A stretch of DNA of 64,000 bases from Solen grandis. Lineage: Eukaryota > Mollusca > Bivalvia > Adapedonta > Solenidae. The notes under the pieces were generated by a model. It was not told where the DNA came from. It saw only the letters and a program-made list of their open reading frames with translations, and made no database searches. The stretch's first letter is position 1; every line of letters begins with the position of its first letter. Location: positions 12,619,193 to 12,683,192 of the forward strand of contig CM037795.1 of NCBI GenBank assembly GCA_021229015.1, in the 5' to 3' direction. Shown here in pieces: positions 11,863 to 24,862 of the stretch. The position numbers were made by a program, and so were the translations under genes.

Positions 11863-13558
11863 TTTTAAAGGGTATTCTTTTAATTCAAATCCACGATAAG
11901 TAAAGGGTTAACAGGGCCAATAGTTTGTCAGCAGGATTCGTCCTATGTAGACTTAAAAAATAATTATTGTAAAAATTATTTCACTTTTTTTTAGCTAAAT
12001 AGAATGCAAGTAGAAGAGACAGTAGTTGGTCACGCGGGAGTCTGGGTGTGATTATGAATTTTATTAATATTTTATTGGGTACTCAGACATCCTCCCGAAT
12101 CAAGGACCGCGTGATGTTAGAAATGATATTGTTAGTCCCCAGCTTGGCGCTCAACGTTTCTACAGTATAATTTCGAATGGCTCAGTACTGGGTGTGGTAT
12201 AATGCCACATGTCTGCGGCGTGATATTGCATTGTGGTATCACTATACCAGTTTTAAGTAGACCTAGCTTTCAAATGAGTAAAATGCTGTCGATTGGACCA
12301 GCAAACAAACAAACAAGGACCGTGCAAACTCCACTATCACAACCAATGAGAGGTCAATCGTGTTTCTTCGACTATCTACTGTAAATACATTTTGAAGTTT
12401 TAAATTTAACAAAAGATGAAGTAATTCCCTACAAGGAAACAACTTAACACTAAAGAAACGATACGATATAGATTGCCGCCCCCGTTTTATAAAAAAAAAA
12501 TAAAAAAAAAATAAAAAGGCAATATTTTAGTAGAACCCCTTCACCCACACGGAAGATTTATTCGTTTATAAAAAAGCTATTAGCAAAAAACTAATATTTT
12601 ATTGTTATTTCAGCTGCTTAAACTAGATATTTATAATGTACTTCACTTGAATGTTTTGCATATTTTACAGAGCGAATTTAATGAGAGACTAGTTGATCAT
12701 GGCATTCATGATATCCGCCTCGAAATATAATGACATTAAAAAATGACTTCCCGGTAGATGAATAAATCTTGAAATTGAACAAATGTTTCATGTGTTGTTA
12801 TAAGAAGGGAAAAGGCGTTTGCATCGAACGCTACGTTCTTCATCTTCGACCATTTTTTTTTCTTACAAAAGTCATTGTAATTCTATAGAAACCGAATCGT
12901 GTTAATATCAAAATAAATGTATACTTGATTGTCACTAGCTCCAACATTAAAGGCGTGGGTATCATGATATTTCCATTAACTGAAACGCGATACGAAAGTG
13001 GAATCGCATTTTTCGAGATAATGATCTCATTTTAATGAGGTCTCATATTTCATTTTTTTTTATGTGACATGATCTCACACCTTTCACAATATGGCAAATG
13101 AGAAATATCAAATTTGAATCACAGCCATATCTCACACCTGGTATATTCTCAGCCAAAAAAGAAAATACCCATCAAACATTTCTATCTATATACTTAGAAT
13201 TAGCATATGTTCTGGCTAATGTGAATCTACCTAGTTTAAGAATTTAAGTATTACTTAGCGCTAAGTATTGTTGGTCGAGCGATTTTGTAAGTGTATTATT
13301 TTATTATTGAGTTTGCAATAATAAGCATGATTATTACAAGTTAGAAAGGCCACGAAAATTCAAGCAATTTACCAGGAGTAAAATATTTATCCATATTAAC
13401 TGGGTTGATAATAACCTTGATGAAAACAAAAGAAAGTGGCAATCATGAGACTTGAATCATGGGGACTTGACTTTGCACAGCATGTGCCTTACCTCTAGGC
13501 CATTAGCTCAGTATATCAATAAACTTTTCTTTATTGGTATCAAAACCGCACTATCTGG
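11863..13558. other. Intergenic with a SINE-A remnant
   Basis: No gene recognised. A 5'-truncated, diverged SINE-A (+) occupies about 12131-12315, with CTTGGCGCTCAACG, GGGTGTGGTATAATGCCAC and an ACAAACAAAC tail. The rest is AT-rich with no exon-like frame. 13548-13558 is the left target duplication of the next SINE. Confidence 0.6.
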
Positions 13559-13872
13559 ACCATCCCCGGTGGCCGAGTGGTAAGAGCGTCCGCCTCGGGA
13601 GCGGGAGGTCGTGGGTTCGATCCCCGGCCGCGACATACCAAAGTCGTGAAAAATGGTACTGTTATAGCACCCTTGCTTGGCGCCCATTATATAAGGGTAG
13701 TTGCAGGACTTGTTGGCCCGGTGTCAGAATAATTTAACTGGGTGTGGTATCATGCCACATGTCTACGGCTTGATACTGCAGTGGGCAGCACTATATCTGT
13801 CTCAAGTAGACATAGTCTCCAAATGACTGAAATACTGTCGGTGGGACATTAAACCCAATAAACAAACAAACA
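13559..13872 (+). mobile_element. SINE-A copy, full length
   Basis: A well preserved tRNA-like head: A box GTGGCCGAGTGGTAAGAG, anticodon-arm region GTCCGCCTCGGGAGCGGG and B box GGGTTCGATCCCCGG. It is followed by the SINE-A body and ACAAACAAAC tail. Near-identical 11-bp direct repeats GCACTATCTGG (13548-13558) and GCACTATTTGG (13873-13883) flank it. The head resembles a serine-type tRNA but it is a retroposon, not a tRNA gene. Confidence 0.9.
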
Positions 13873-13954
13873 GCACTATTTGGGTCAAGCATCTTAACGA
13901 CATGATACGATTATACGGCCACACAAGAAATATAATTAGGTCAATATTCATGAA

Positions 13955-14945
13955 CAATATTTTGGATGGACCTTTGTTTACATTTTGTAAACTGGCGAGC
14001 ATTACCGACGACGACCCGTCAGACTTCGGAAATGCGAATATATTCTGGTGAGATACAACTGAAGTGTGGAAAGTATGTATGCACGGCAAATTAAGCTTAA
14101 TCCGAATACCTAGAGTGAGAGCTTATTTTGTTCTGTATTAAAGCAGCTCGTTCACTGATAGTCATTGACTACGATTTGATTTTAGAACTTGAAGTCCAAC
14201 CCTATTTTATATTTTTGAAATAAAATATGTATAAATTAATTGACTACAAATTTGGTTTTAAATCATCTGTGTGTATTATGTCTATCAATACCCATCTACA
14301 GATACATGGTCACTAAATGCAACATTCCGTGATTGTGAATAAAGAAATGGGTGGTTTCTCCATCGCTAGCAAAAGCGTTACGAATGGTCTTGAACCTGTA
14401 TTCTGAATTATCAAACCTATTTTAGACATTCTACTCACGTGTGCTGTGACATGACTTATCACATTCACTTTACGTGCATACGCTCACTTTACAGACTGAA
14501 CTTACGATTTCGCTAACCGGAACTTGTGAAGACGCCATGTTGCGTAACGTGTCATGTGGTACCACAAGGGCCAGCATCGGGTGTACTGTATTCTATATTT
14601 AACCGACTTTCCCTAAGTGGGCATGGACGAAAAAGCATTTCCCCTTGAAATGGGGCTTACACTTGCCGAGTTAATCTGTCAGGAAACAAAGACTTCAATA
14701 ACATTAATGAGGGAGAGTAAAATTATTTTTTTTTCTACCGATCATCTGTGAACGAGCTGCTTTAAGTATTTCAAGTTGAGAGGGGAAAGCCGTTCATCTA
14801 AGTTTTCCGTGCGTGCATGCTTCCCACACTTCAGTCGTGTCTCACCCCAGTATGTTACTAGGATATACGAGTCTGACGGGCCATCGACGGAAATCTCTCC
14901 AAATACAAAATGTAGTATTTTAACATCCATCCAAAATACTAAATA
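13955..14945. repeat. Inverted repeat, arms of about 200 bp
   Basis: Arms at about 13955-14165 and 14735-14945 are diverged reverse complements. Shared landmarks include TATTTTGGATGGA, TACATTTTGTA, CCCGTCAGACT, ACTGAAGTGTGG and AAAGCAGCTCGTTCAC. The spacer is about 570 bp. The right arm holds an 87-codon minus frame (14742-15005) with fairly normal amino-acid composition, but the left arm's frame is broken and no family is recognised. It could be a decayed foldback element or two copies of one fragment in opposite orientation. Confidence 0.7.
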
Positions 14946-15478
14946 GTGGCGCATTTTTGTGCAATGCAAGTCAACAGAGATAGGATATGTGGTAATTAGA
15001 TACAATATAGGTAATTTTACAATCCCGTTTAATTGCGTAGCATTTCTGGTATATTGAAATTACTACAATGGGCCTTATCATTTATCAAAAAGAGTTTAAA
15101 AAAAGAAAGAAAAAAAAAACTGAATAAAATATTTCCAAGCAAGATACCGACAGCACTTTTGAAGAACTATGAAAAATGACCCCATATGATTAACACATAA
15201 CCTGAATGTACTGTAAATTTATTACTTACCTTTAATAAACACATCTTTTTCGATCAAATAAGCTTCAAAGTGTACATTCATGCATTTAAAACATCAAATT
15301 TATTTATTGTCTTTATCTCATCACTGTAAATGATTTAGCAAAACGATGACAATACATGTATATTACACCTCAATAGTTATTTAGATTACCTGTAACCCCA
15401 GTTTTGAATACGCATTTCGATATCTTGAAATCTTCGAATATTGTACATGAAACGAAATTTTCTGATTGAAAACTGTCT

Positions 15479-15570
15479 AACTGTCTGTGCTACTTTGTAT
15501 AACTGTCTGTGCTACTTTGTATAACTGTCCGGCTACTTTGTATAACTGTCTGTGCTACTTTGTATAACTG
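15479..15570. repeat. 22-bp tandem repeat, about 4 copies
   Basis: Unit AACTGTCTGTGCTACTTTGT plus AT; the third copy has a 3-base deletion. Confidence 0.9.
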
Positions 15571-16994
15571 CTATTTGTCTTTTGAGTAAGATAAGATATA
15601 TTCCATATCCACTCATTTTTTTTCTTTCTTTCATATTTTTTTTATTTATTATTTCTTTTAATGCATACTCATGAAAAATTACTGACACTATTTCATACAT
15701 TCGATCCTCCTCACCTCACCATGTGAAAAAGAAACAAATAGAGGCGACTTATAAATATTCGAAATGCTACAAAATCGTATACATGTACTGTCTCAAGTAG
15801 ACATCGTTTCCGAATGACTGAAATACCGTCGGTGGGACGTTAAACTCAACAAACAATATAAAACGTATACTCCATTTTTCACCTTTTATAATTAAAAGAC
15901 CAACAACAACACAAACATAGATCACTCACAGTGTGGTTGATATCAATGAATAGTATGGATTTACTTTTACAGACAGTTTTCATTGGTAAACATAAAAATT
16001 TGAAAAGTTCAAATTTTAATGCATGTAGACCTAAGCAAAACTTTTTGCTCTGTTCAGTGAAATAAATCTTAAACCATGCTTTTTTTTGTTTTGTTTTTTG
16101 TTGTTGTTTTTTTGACAAAAAAGCGAAGTTTTATCGCAACGACATCCTTAAACTGATATTCTGATATTCAACCGTGTATGATAAATGACCAATGTGGCAA
16201 ATGTAACCCTAACAGATATGACCTAAACCAGAAATGATGGATACAAGTAAACACGAATGATGGATTTAGCAATTCTGTAATAAGTGCCTAAAGCTAAGTC
16301 GTCAAATTCATTAATAAATGAATTCATAAAGCAATTTTCTAATGGGAATTATGACACTGACTTTTGCAAATTTCAGATGGCATTTTTTTTTTACTGATCA
16401 AGTATCATGTTTGCTCATACATATTGGAGAACAAACGGAGCATTTGCTATCACGAAAAGCACACCACTAATGTTTTCCCGAATGTTAGGAAATACTGAAC
16501 ATCTGATAGAAGAATCATCAGTGTCTTTGTTTAGAGCACACTTTTCAGCTTCTGTTACGCTTTATGAAATTAAAATTTGGCGAAGAAATACAAAAATACA
16601 TCAGTTTTCTTTTCCGATTAGAGGCAAATTCAAATGCTTGTGATAGTTAAAAATGGCGTCATATACCACGTGGAATGGCCACAGCGAAGTCACTGGTGAT
16701 TTGTTATCATCACAAACAGAAGTCAAAAGTTTCCACATGTCATCCTCAATACCATATACTTTCAAGCGTGTCCAATAGACATTAATTGCCTGATATTATT
16801 TTGTAGGTAAGTTTGTTGTTTTGATTAATTAATTCTTTAACATATAGTATTGTCGGACGAAGGAGATTGGGATAACTGATACCATATATGCCGATAATGG
16901 CGTGATTTTCATAGCTGAAACATTTTAAATCGCTTTTCTATGCACGCGTAGCATCGCAAAAGATTCCATAGGTTGACAAGTTTGCTGTTTCAGC
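15571..16994. other. Intergenic; SINE-A 3' fragment at 15786-15856
   Basis: Only the SINE-A 3' end is present (CTCAAGTAGACATCG through GACTGAAATACCGTCGGTGG). The remainder includes T-rich tracts and a 78-codon plus frame at 16407 without recognisable domains or splice context. No gene is called. Confidence 0.5.
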
Positions 16995-17876
16995 TGTGTG
17001 TGACCAGCTGTGTGTGACTAGCTGTGTGTGACTAGCTGTGTGTGACCAGCTGTGTGTGACCAGCTGTGTGTGACTAGCTGTGTGTGACCAGCTGTGTGTG
17101 ACTAGCTGTGTGTGACTAGCTGTGTGTGACTAGCTGTGTGTGACTAGCTGTGTGTGACCAGCTGTGTGTGACTAGCTGTGTGTGACCAGCTGTGTGTGAC
17201 CAGCTGTGTGTGACAGCTGTGTGTGACTAGCTGTGTGTGACTAGCTGTGTGTGACCAGCTGTGTGTGACCAGATGTGTGTGACTATCTGTGTGTGACTAT
17301 CTGTGTGTGACTAGCTGTGTGTGACAGCTGTGTGTGACTAGCTGTGTGTGACCAGCTGTGTGTGACTAGCTGTGTGTGACCAGCTGTGTGTGACTAGCTG
17401 TGTGTGACCAGCTGTGTGTGACTATCTGTGTGTGACTATCTGTGTGTGACTAGCTGTGTGTGACTAGCTGTGTGTGACCAGCTGTGTGTGACCAGCTGTG
17501 TGTGACCAGCTGTGTGTGACTAGCTGTGTGTGACCAGCTGTGTGTGACTAGCTGTGTGTGACCAGCTGTGTGTGACTAGCTGTGTGTGACCAGCTGTGTG
17601 TGACTAGCTGTGTGTGACCAGCTGTGTGTGACTAGCTGTGTGTGACCAGCTGTGTGTGACTAGCTGTGTGTGACTAGCTGTGTGTGAAGCTGTGTGTGAC
17701 AGCTGTGTGTGACCAGCTGTGTGTGCACTAGCTGTGTGTGACCAGCTGTGTGTGACTAGCTGTGTGTGGGGGAGTGTGCAGCTTGTGAGTGTGACCAGCT
17801 TGTGATGTGACCAGCTGTGTGTGACTAGCTGTGTGTGACTAGCTGTGTGTGACTAGCTGTGTGTGACTAGCTGCAC
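16995..17876. repeat. 14-bp minisatellite, about 63 units
   Basis: The unit is AGCTGTGTGTGAC followed by C or T, so each junction reads CAGCTG or TAGCTG. Occasional units carry TATCTG or lose one base, and the array is disturbed near 17765-17815. From about 17520 to 17655 the C and T variants alternate strictly, giving a 28-bp higher-order period. A (GA)n tract follows near 17945-17980. Confidence 0.95.
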
Positions 17877-18239
17877 TACCCACTTTCCGAGCATTTGATT
17901 CTCTACTTTGAACAACGATGAACTAACCCTTAAATTAAAGATACAGAGACGGAGAAAGAGAGAGAGAGATAGAGAGAGAATAATTGTGTAATATTTTATA
18001 TTCAAGTTTCCATAGCAACGAAGACTAACTCCAAAGCTGAAATATCGGCGCATTTGAGATCCAGTATAGTCACCTAAGAGATATCTTATCTATTGTAAAA
18101 ATATAGTTCATTATTTCTCAAGACATGTTTAGGAATTTGCCAGGGATCGTCTGTTTTACAGGAGCGGATGAAGGATTTACCGTGACAGGGTGCAAATGCA
18201 ATGACACACCCTAGGGAGAAAAAAATATCCAGAATAAGA

Positions 18240-18734
18240 TATTTCGTTGTTTAAACAGATTTTATTTCAATAGTATGCACTTAAAGATAAAACATCAAGT
18301 AGAAATAGGTATCGGATTAGAGAACAAGTTTCGAAATATAAAAAACCATCTCCATATTTCGTTAGATGACATTTATATGCATGATCAATATCCGGTCATG
18401 TAAAATAATAGAAATTAATTTCAATTAAATTCAATAATTTAATAATTCTTCATTTTGAATAATAGCGAGATATTCTGGTCCGTATAGGAGGTTCTCAATA
18501 AAGAAAAGAGACGGCATAGTTGTAAATAAAATAAAGCAATATAATAAGCTATATTCGGTAGATTGAACCTCGCCACACGTGCAATTAGGAGAAAATACAG
18601 TATTTCGCCTAAGTAAATGATGATTTAGTGAACTGCATTCTAAATCTAATCTAAAAAAATTGTTTTATTGTTTAAGAAGTTCGTAATCAGGGGGGAGTAA
18701 AGACTGGTAAAGTAATAAAACTGTAATCGTAACC
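18240..18734 (-). pseudogene. Possible C-terminal remnant of a LINE
   Basis: On the minus strand around 18625-18545 a short segment reads NCTCGEVQSTEYSLLYC-like, resembling the Cys-rich C-terminal motif of APE-type LINEs (C-x-C..E-T/S..H/Y..L..C). Frames around it are broken. Together with the block at 19240-19830 in the same orientation, it suggests one decayed element. The call rests on a weak motif. Confidence 0.3.
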
Positions 18735-18745
18735 CTGTATTATGA

Positions 18746-19000
18746 CTTGACTATTTGAGTTTACCGTCGCTTCGACAGTATTTCAATCATATAGCGACAT
18801 CCAGCTTATTACAAGTGGAGGAAGACCCCGAATGCACGGATACATCCAGGTAGAACCACCGACCTACCGCAAGCCAGCTGGAAGGCTTCCTCACATGAAA
18901 AATGAATGACGAATGACCCTGCCGGGATTCGAACCCACGCGGTGAGGGGCTGAGTAGAGTGTTAGTCAGCGACTTTACCCTTTCGGCCATGGAGGCCTCT
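18746..19000 (-). mobile_element. SINE-B copy with 11-bp TSD, alternative tail
   Basis: Full-length SINE-B in reverse: body 18755-18900, tRNA-like head with GGATTCGAACCC (on +) and CGGCCATGGAGGCC at the right end. Instead of (CAA)n the 3' end carries the tail seen on + as TGACTATTTGAG. Exact direct repeats CTGTATTATGA at 18735-18745 and 19001-19011 bound it. Confidence 0.9.
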
Positions 19001-19239
19001 CTGTATTATGAATTGTAACATAATGTATAATCAAAGGAAAAAGAAACGCATGGTAAACTTTTGTGACAATTTTAAATAGGAAGTATTCGATGGTATTACA
19101 GTTTAAATTATTTTGATAAAGATTTTTTTTTTCGAACAATATAAATGCTTTAGAATAAGATTGGGTCTATCATAAGAGATTTCTTGAAAGGTTAGGAGGT
19201 AAAAACTTGAGTCTGGCTACTACAGTTTCTAGTTACCCT

Positions 19240-19830
19240 GCTTTTCTTTTTCCTTTGAGTATATTGCTGTATTGTGGGCCGGTGGCCTTTATTTACAATA
19301 AAACATCTCGTATTAGACTGGTTACAAAATGTTGAGTTTAGTTAATTGGCTTTTGAATGTTTTTTATGTTGTTGTTGTTGTTGTTGTTGTTAGGAGTTTT
19401 GTTGTTAAAAATTCAAGGCGGTAATGTCCCTTCATCATTTGTTTTACTAATTTGAACCATTGTTTGATATCTAAATTGTCTGAAGTAGTATTTGCAATAA
19501 AAGTTTTTCTTTTTTTACATTTTCCTATCTTATTCGTAACTTCATCTCTAATTTTCCTGAATTTTGACCATTAAGAATCATTTTTATAACGCTTAGCTTA
19601 ACAATGCTAACGGCGGCGTTGCTCTGTAAATTTGCGTATAATGTTTGTAACCCAATGTATGTTATTTGGTCGAGTAATACATTCCTTGTTTCGTATTGAC
19701 AGTTTCGCACACTTTGTAATGGCATTACTCATGTTTTCTGTTACATTATCTAATTATCATCATAATGTACATGCTGCATGTCATTTTGAGATAAAAAAAA
19801 AATGACGAAACTTTTCCCAGTCAATACTTT
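19240..19830 (-). pseudogene. Decayed LINE segment (endonuclease-RT linker)
   Basis: Minus-strand peptide pieces resemble the region just upstream of RT in Jockey/CR1-like LINEs. A 'TRPNNIHWVTN' stretch (compare the common I/TRPND-PW-T-IR pattern) lies near 19690-19650. 'KCKKRKTFIANTTSDN' followed by 'DIKQWFKLVK' lies near 19530-19440. Frames are broken and a (GTT)n microsatellite (19369-19391) interrupts it. Established pattern, inferred assignment. Confidence 0.5.
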
Positions 19831-19871
19831 CATATCGCCAAACAGTTCTTTTATAGTCAGTAGTCGTCAGT

Positions 19872-20044
19872 TTAACCCTTTCCCTCATAGAGGACACAAT
19901 GAAAAGACCTATGCGAACAGCATAAAACCAGATGAGATTTTGTAATTAAATTTGGTAAGGTTTCAGTTTGGTTTTCTGCCGATCAGGCTTTATGTGGTAC
20001 CTATTGAGGGCGTCAAAATGAGTATATATGAGGGAAAGGGTTAA
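19872..20044. mobile_element. piggyBac-type MITE flanked by TTAA
   Basis: Perfect inverted ends TTAACCCTTTCCCTCATA at 19872-19889 and its reverse complement at 20027-20044. The outermost TTAA on each side fits the TTAA target duplication of piggyBac transposons, and the terminal CCC fits their inverted-repeat start. The element proper is 19876-20040 (165 bp), non-coding, and would need a transposase in trans. Confidence 0.8.
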
Positions 20045-20159
20045 AGTGTCATGAGACCCCCCACAGAGTAAGTGTTACTCTTAATATTGTTTAAACCCAT
20101 TGCCGACAGAATTTCACACGTACTATTATTAATTTTTATATCACTTTTATTTATCACCA

Positions 20160-20420
20160 GTGTATAGTAGTGGCTAAATCGTCCGCTCCTTAACCGGTAG
20201 GTCATGAGCTCGATATCCGACCAGCTGTTAAAATGGTACTGATTTAACTCCATTGTGGTTGACGTTCAGCATATACGAATAGTTCCAGGACTGGTTGGCC
20301 TGGTGTCAGGATAGTGTTTCCGTTTGAGGTTTCATGCCACTTGTTTATGGCGTGACGTCACAGTAAGACAGTACTATATCCGGTCTATGTCTTTCAAACG
20401 ATAACTTTATCTACCGCTGT
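20160..20420 (+). mobile_element. Degenerate SINE-A
   Basis: Recognisable by GTAGTGGCTAAATCGTCCGC (head), GGACTGGTTGGCCTGGTGTC and TTTATGGCGTGACGTCACAG (body). It is much more diverged than the other copies and its tail is lost. No target duplication is visible. Confidence 0.7.
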
Positions 20421-21127
20421 TCATTGTGTTATTTTGCGATTTTCATTTGAATTTGGATTTTCAGACGATAAACTGCTTTAAACGGTGTCAAGACTCTCGT
20501 GCGACAATATAACTAATTGATGCATCCTGAAACAAAAATGAAACATCATCTAAAGCCCAGCCAAGCAAATTGGCTTTTCAACCTATTACAAAGTAGTTAA
20601 CATAAGGTAAAAATCACAATATGAAAATGCATATCTAGGAAAGTCATTCTCTCTTTTTCAAGATAAATAATTCCAATTTTGTAAACTATTTCTGTATAGG
20701 TGTAGAACACCGACAGAAATCCTTGTCGTTTTCCAGGGACTTCGTACATGTAACAGATATCAGAAGAACACATGTCAAATTATCAGAATAATTCCATCCT
20801 TCTGGTTAAATCTGCCCATGAAATTTATCTAAAATTACGTATAAAACATGACTCTGCAAAGGTTTACAAGTATCCCTGAAATATACTTGCAGAAAATCAC
20901 ATCTCCGATACACAGGTGAGCGGGAATTGACTGTGCCAGGCTTACAGGCTAGTTCTCACGGCTTGATCTGTTGAAACTTACCTTTAATTCATTTTACATA
21001 GGTCTCTCTGTTTTGATTTCAGATAGATGCTTTTTATTCATTTTAAAGTTACGCTTTATCAAGGAAAGATGTAAATGTACCAAGATTTAAAAAAACAAAC
21101 TGCAATATTAAAACAAGACATGGTTAG

Positions 21128-21372
21128 ATGCTTTTCCTGAGAACGGCTTGGATTATGATGGATAAATTTGGACTTATTTTCCGTGTCGCGGCGTGTGTCC
21201 ACATACTGGGAATTGTTTTGGAACCAGTGTATGGATCGAACTTAAAGATTGGGATACTCGGTGTCGTGAACGATTCTTCGAGCTGGCAATGGTTGATGAA
21301 AACCGGAAGCGCCATCAACATCGCTGTGGACCAGTTGCAGGAAGATCAGGTTTTACAAAACACCACATTCAG
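21128..21372 (+). CDS. Receptor guanylate cyclase-like gene, exon 1 (signal peptide and start of ANF-receptor domain)
   Basis: Possible starts are ATG at 21128, 21155 and 21158; the last two give a cleaner signal peptide, with a hydrophobic core before VYG-SNLKIG. After the predicted cleavage the sequence SNLKIGILGVV and ..AINIAVDQL matches the first strand and helix of ANF-receptor (periplasmic-binding-protein-like) ectodomains of natriuretic peptide receptors and membrane guanylate cyclases. These convert GTP to cGMP on ligand binding. The exon ends at the donor CAG|GTAAAG (21373) in phase 2 (trailing AG), which joins in frame to exon 2 at 40891, giving NTTF-S-YVYKDTT. Frame and family fit both support the exon; cyclase activity is inferred because those domains are outside the window. 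Confidence 0.78.
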
Positions 21373-24300
21373 GTAAAGCACGATTGCGTGTGTATGCGTG
21401 TGTGTGCGCGCACACGTATATTTGAGGAGACGACAACATAAAACGATAGAAAATTGTTATACCCAACAATTACAACTGTGTTTTCGACTACTTTTATTAT
21501 TACCACTGGATAGTTTTTTACAATTACTGCATAAACATATCTGAATTTATGATTTATTTAATTTCATATAATAATAATAATAATACATAATATAAGTTTT
21601 CAAGATAGAAATACAGCAGAAAAAAACGTATTCCCGGTAAGTAATTTTTAAATTGCTCTTGGTGAAAAGTGAAAAAACAAACCTAACAGGATTGTATGTT
21701 ATTTAAAATATAAATAAGTATCATTATTCATTTCATTACCAGTAGGTTGGAAATAAGTACCCAGAAATCCATGGGTCGGGTATAAGATTGCACTAAATTA
21801 CTATCCGTTACCCGATGTTGGCTTTTTCTATTTTGATACTTTGTGTGGGATTTTTTTCTTTATAACATTATATTCACGTCAGTAGGCAATTCATGACGGA
21901 TTGCTATATTTGACAGAATTCTACACACTATCAAGGATTTATCAAAACATTGCTTAAAGACGTATTTTTTGTGTACAAAAGCCTGTATCGTATCAAAATG
22001 TCTTCATTAGTGTATTTATACATTGATTACGGTACATCTGTACTGGTACCAGCAGGTAAAAGTATAGATGTTACGGTACCCGGGTAAAAAATGGACTCGT
22101 TTCAGCCTTAATTACCAGGACATTTTTCTTCATTTACTTTTTTTTCAAACATTAAATACCAATCACAAAATTCTGTGATAATATTTCTGTTCATACTTTA
22201 TTCTGCTCTTTTTTTAACCATCAATAAACAATCTGACTCGGTAAACGATTATGTTAACATCCTTCTATCTCGAATTTAGTAAGCAAAACATAGTTCTAGA
22301 GGATCTGATAAAGGTATTATCATAACTCACCAGTCTTACAAATTATAAGTTAAGGACAAAGATATAAAAGAATAAATCCTGATAATAGTATAGTTTCAAA
22401 TATCAAATGAAATTCGTTACGCAACAGAATCCTTGTTATTACTTGGCATTAAAAAAAAAGGGGGGGGGACAACCAGTAAGTACGTAAGTACTGGATTATT
22501 CCATATCCATACCTTTTATAAGTGAAAAAGTAGTTATGACAAATCTATGTCATTCATAGTGTGGGTGATATGGTTTACAACACGGTATCTCATCAGTTAA
22601 CATAAAATGATTATTAATTCATTTCATTTGGGGAATAGGTAAGACGGGATACGCCCACTAGTATTCAAGTGTTACTTGACGCTTGGTGGAAAAATGGTGG
22701 AAACGGGCAGTCGCAAGGCCTTCCTGTTTCTATGACTCTGTATTCATTGTGCATTTTGTGCACAGATCCGGCAATATGATTTTTATTGTTCTTTGTCTTA
22801 ATTTGATACGTATTTCATTCAAGAATGAAAAGGATTGAACAACAAGCAATTATCATTTTTGAGCTGCATTCTGCTTCTCAGAATGCAATCTCATTGCTAT
22901 GATCTCGGTCTCCGGAACCTGATAACTCAGATTTCAGTATACTTGCTCCTCACGAAGTAGGCCAAATTGTTTCTATATAATATCGTGAGTTATTCTTATC
23001 TTTCTCGTATGAGTAATTGTTTCAGAAAATGTTGTTTGTAAACCATAATTATTTTATAGTAATAACACAGCTAATAAAATGATATTTCATTCTGGTTCAT
23101 ATTTACAGATGAATATTACAGTCTGCGGCTATATGTACGGGCCTGCGAATGAATTTCAAATCAACACATATGTAGCTTAAAACTTTGCACCGAAAATATT
23201 TACGCAATTAGAATAAAATTAGCATAAATGGTCGACATTGCATTGGTGTTCATAGGATACAGTTAATACAATGTTTTACGACTTAAAAATAACGACTTTT
23301 TATTGTATGAAAGTGTGTACACTTTAAGACCGGGCGCCGTCCCAATAACCCATGTATTCCATCGAATCCTATAACATTAAATCAATCGACATATATTTCA
23401 GATTCTATGACATTTTACTATAGTTTATAATTCAATAAGGATACTTTGTTATTTTTTAAATAAACATTCGGAAAGTAGTTCGAAAAGGTTGAGATACATA
23501 TCAAAAATTTTAATACCGAAAAAAATCTTAATCATGACAGTATCATAGCAGAGCGTTATGGTATCTGTTCTGAAAGATTTTATTCCATTCAATTAAATGT
23601 CTATGATTTCAAAATCCTATGATTTACCTAACTTATAAGCTAGGATAATGTAGGACTATCGGTCCTTTGATTTTATTCCTTACAACAAAATCCTTAAAAC
23701 GGTTTTACGATTGTATAAATTAACTTGTCAGAATACATTTTCACCCAGTATTTAATCGTTTTTGCAATCGTCGGAAATATATTAAAGCACTCGTATGTGT
23801 GTGCGTGCGTGGTGCGAACCTGTTTTGATGGGTCGGTTGAATATTCACGTGTTTATTATATTCATTTATTAAAGAAAACTTTACCACTGGAGAAAAAACA
23901 ACGCACGTACAAAATTTACCATCTCCAAATGTCATCAACAATGACAAAATGGGATGTCTTACGATACACTCGGCATATGCGCCCTCTTAAATACCTACCC
24001 CCACTAAAAATGTTATCCTGGAGATTGTGTAGGACTACACCGGATTGAAGATATCATGACATTATCTGAATAATGATTCAATGACATGGGATATTCTGCT
24101 AATATTTCAGCTCCTCCGTTTAAACCCATACAGAATCATATCATATGTTTACACGTGATTTAAGATTCAATACAATTTCAATACAAGTCAAAATATATAT
24201 GATTCACAAACATGGGAATGTTATATACATTGCGTATATACATTTTTTTTATATGTTTGATTATTTGCTTTGGTGAATTGATGTTTTTTCACCTCATCAA

Positions 24301-24862
24301 GCCATTCCGTCTTTTTGATAAATATGTGTCAAAAAGGTGTATGTATTTTACATTTTGAAAAGAACAAAATCGAAAAAAATGAGATACTTTTAGTTACAAT
24401 GTCTACTCGTATACATGGTCATGTTTGTGAATCAAATAAATTGGGTTAAAATATCATATCATAGTGTGTTAAAATGTCGACTTAACACAAAACCTATCAC
24501 CAAAAGAAGGCCCTTCTATGTTTCCGTACATATATGACAAAGCTTTGTGAAGTTTATATAAACCTACTTGATTAATTTTCACATAAGGGCGCTCATTATG
24601 TTTTCCGTGTATTTCTACGATGAAATCGTAAATAATAAATTAGTTGAGTTACAAAGGAATCGATAACATTTATTTACGAGACAGACGATTACCCGGAAGT
24701 CTATTGAGGGATCCAGATGTGTCGACCTTTGGTGTGAACTAGATGACCGTTGTGAAATAAACACAGTGAGGTGGTAGCACGCTCACAGCATGTCATCGTG
24801 TTAATTTCATATACTAATTATTAATACATATTCGTGGGAGATCATTTTTTTTATTGATTACG

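Noticed and set aside
13562..13640. Serine-like tRNA gene
   Set aside because: Head matches a tRNA but continues into SINE-A body, has a SINE tail and target duplications; it is a retroposon.
16995..17876. CRISPR-like array
   Set aside because: Units are contiguous 14-mers with no unique spacers, in a eukaryotic genome.
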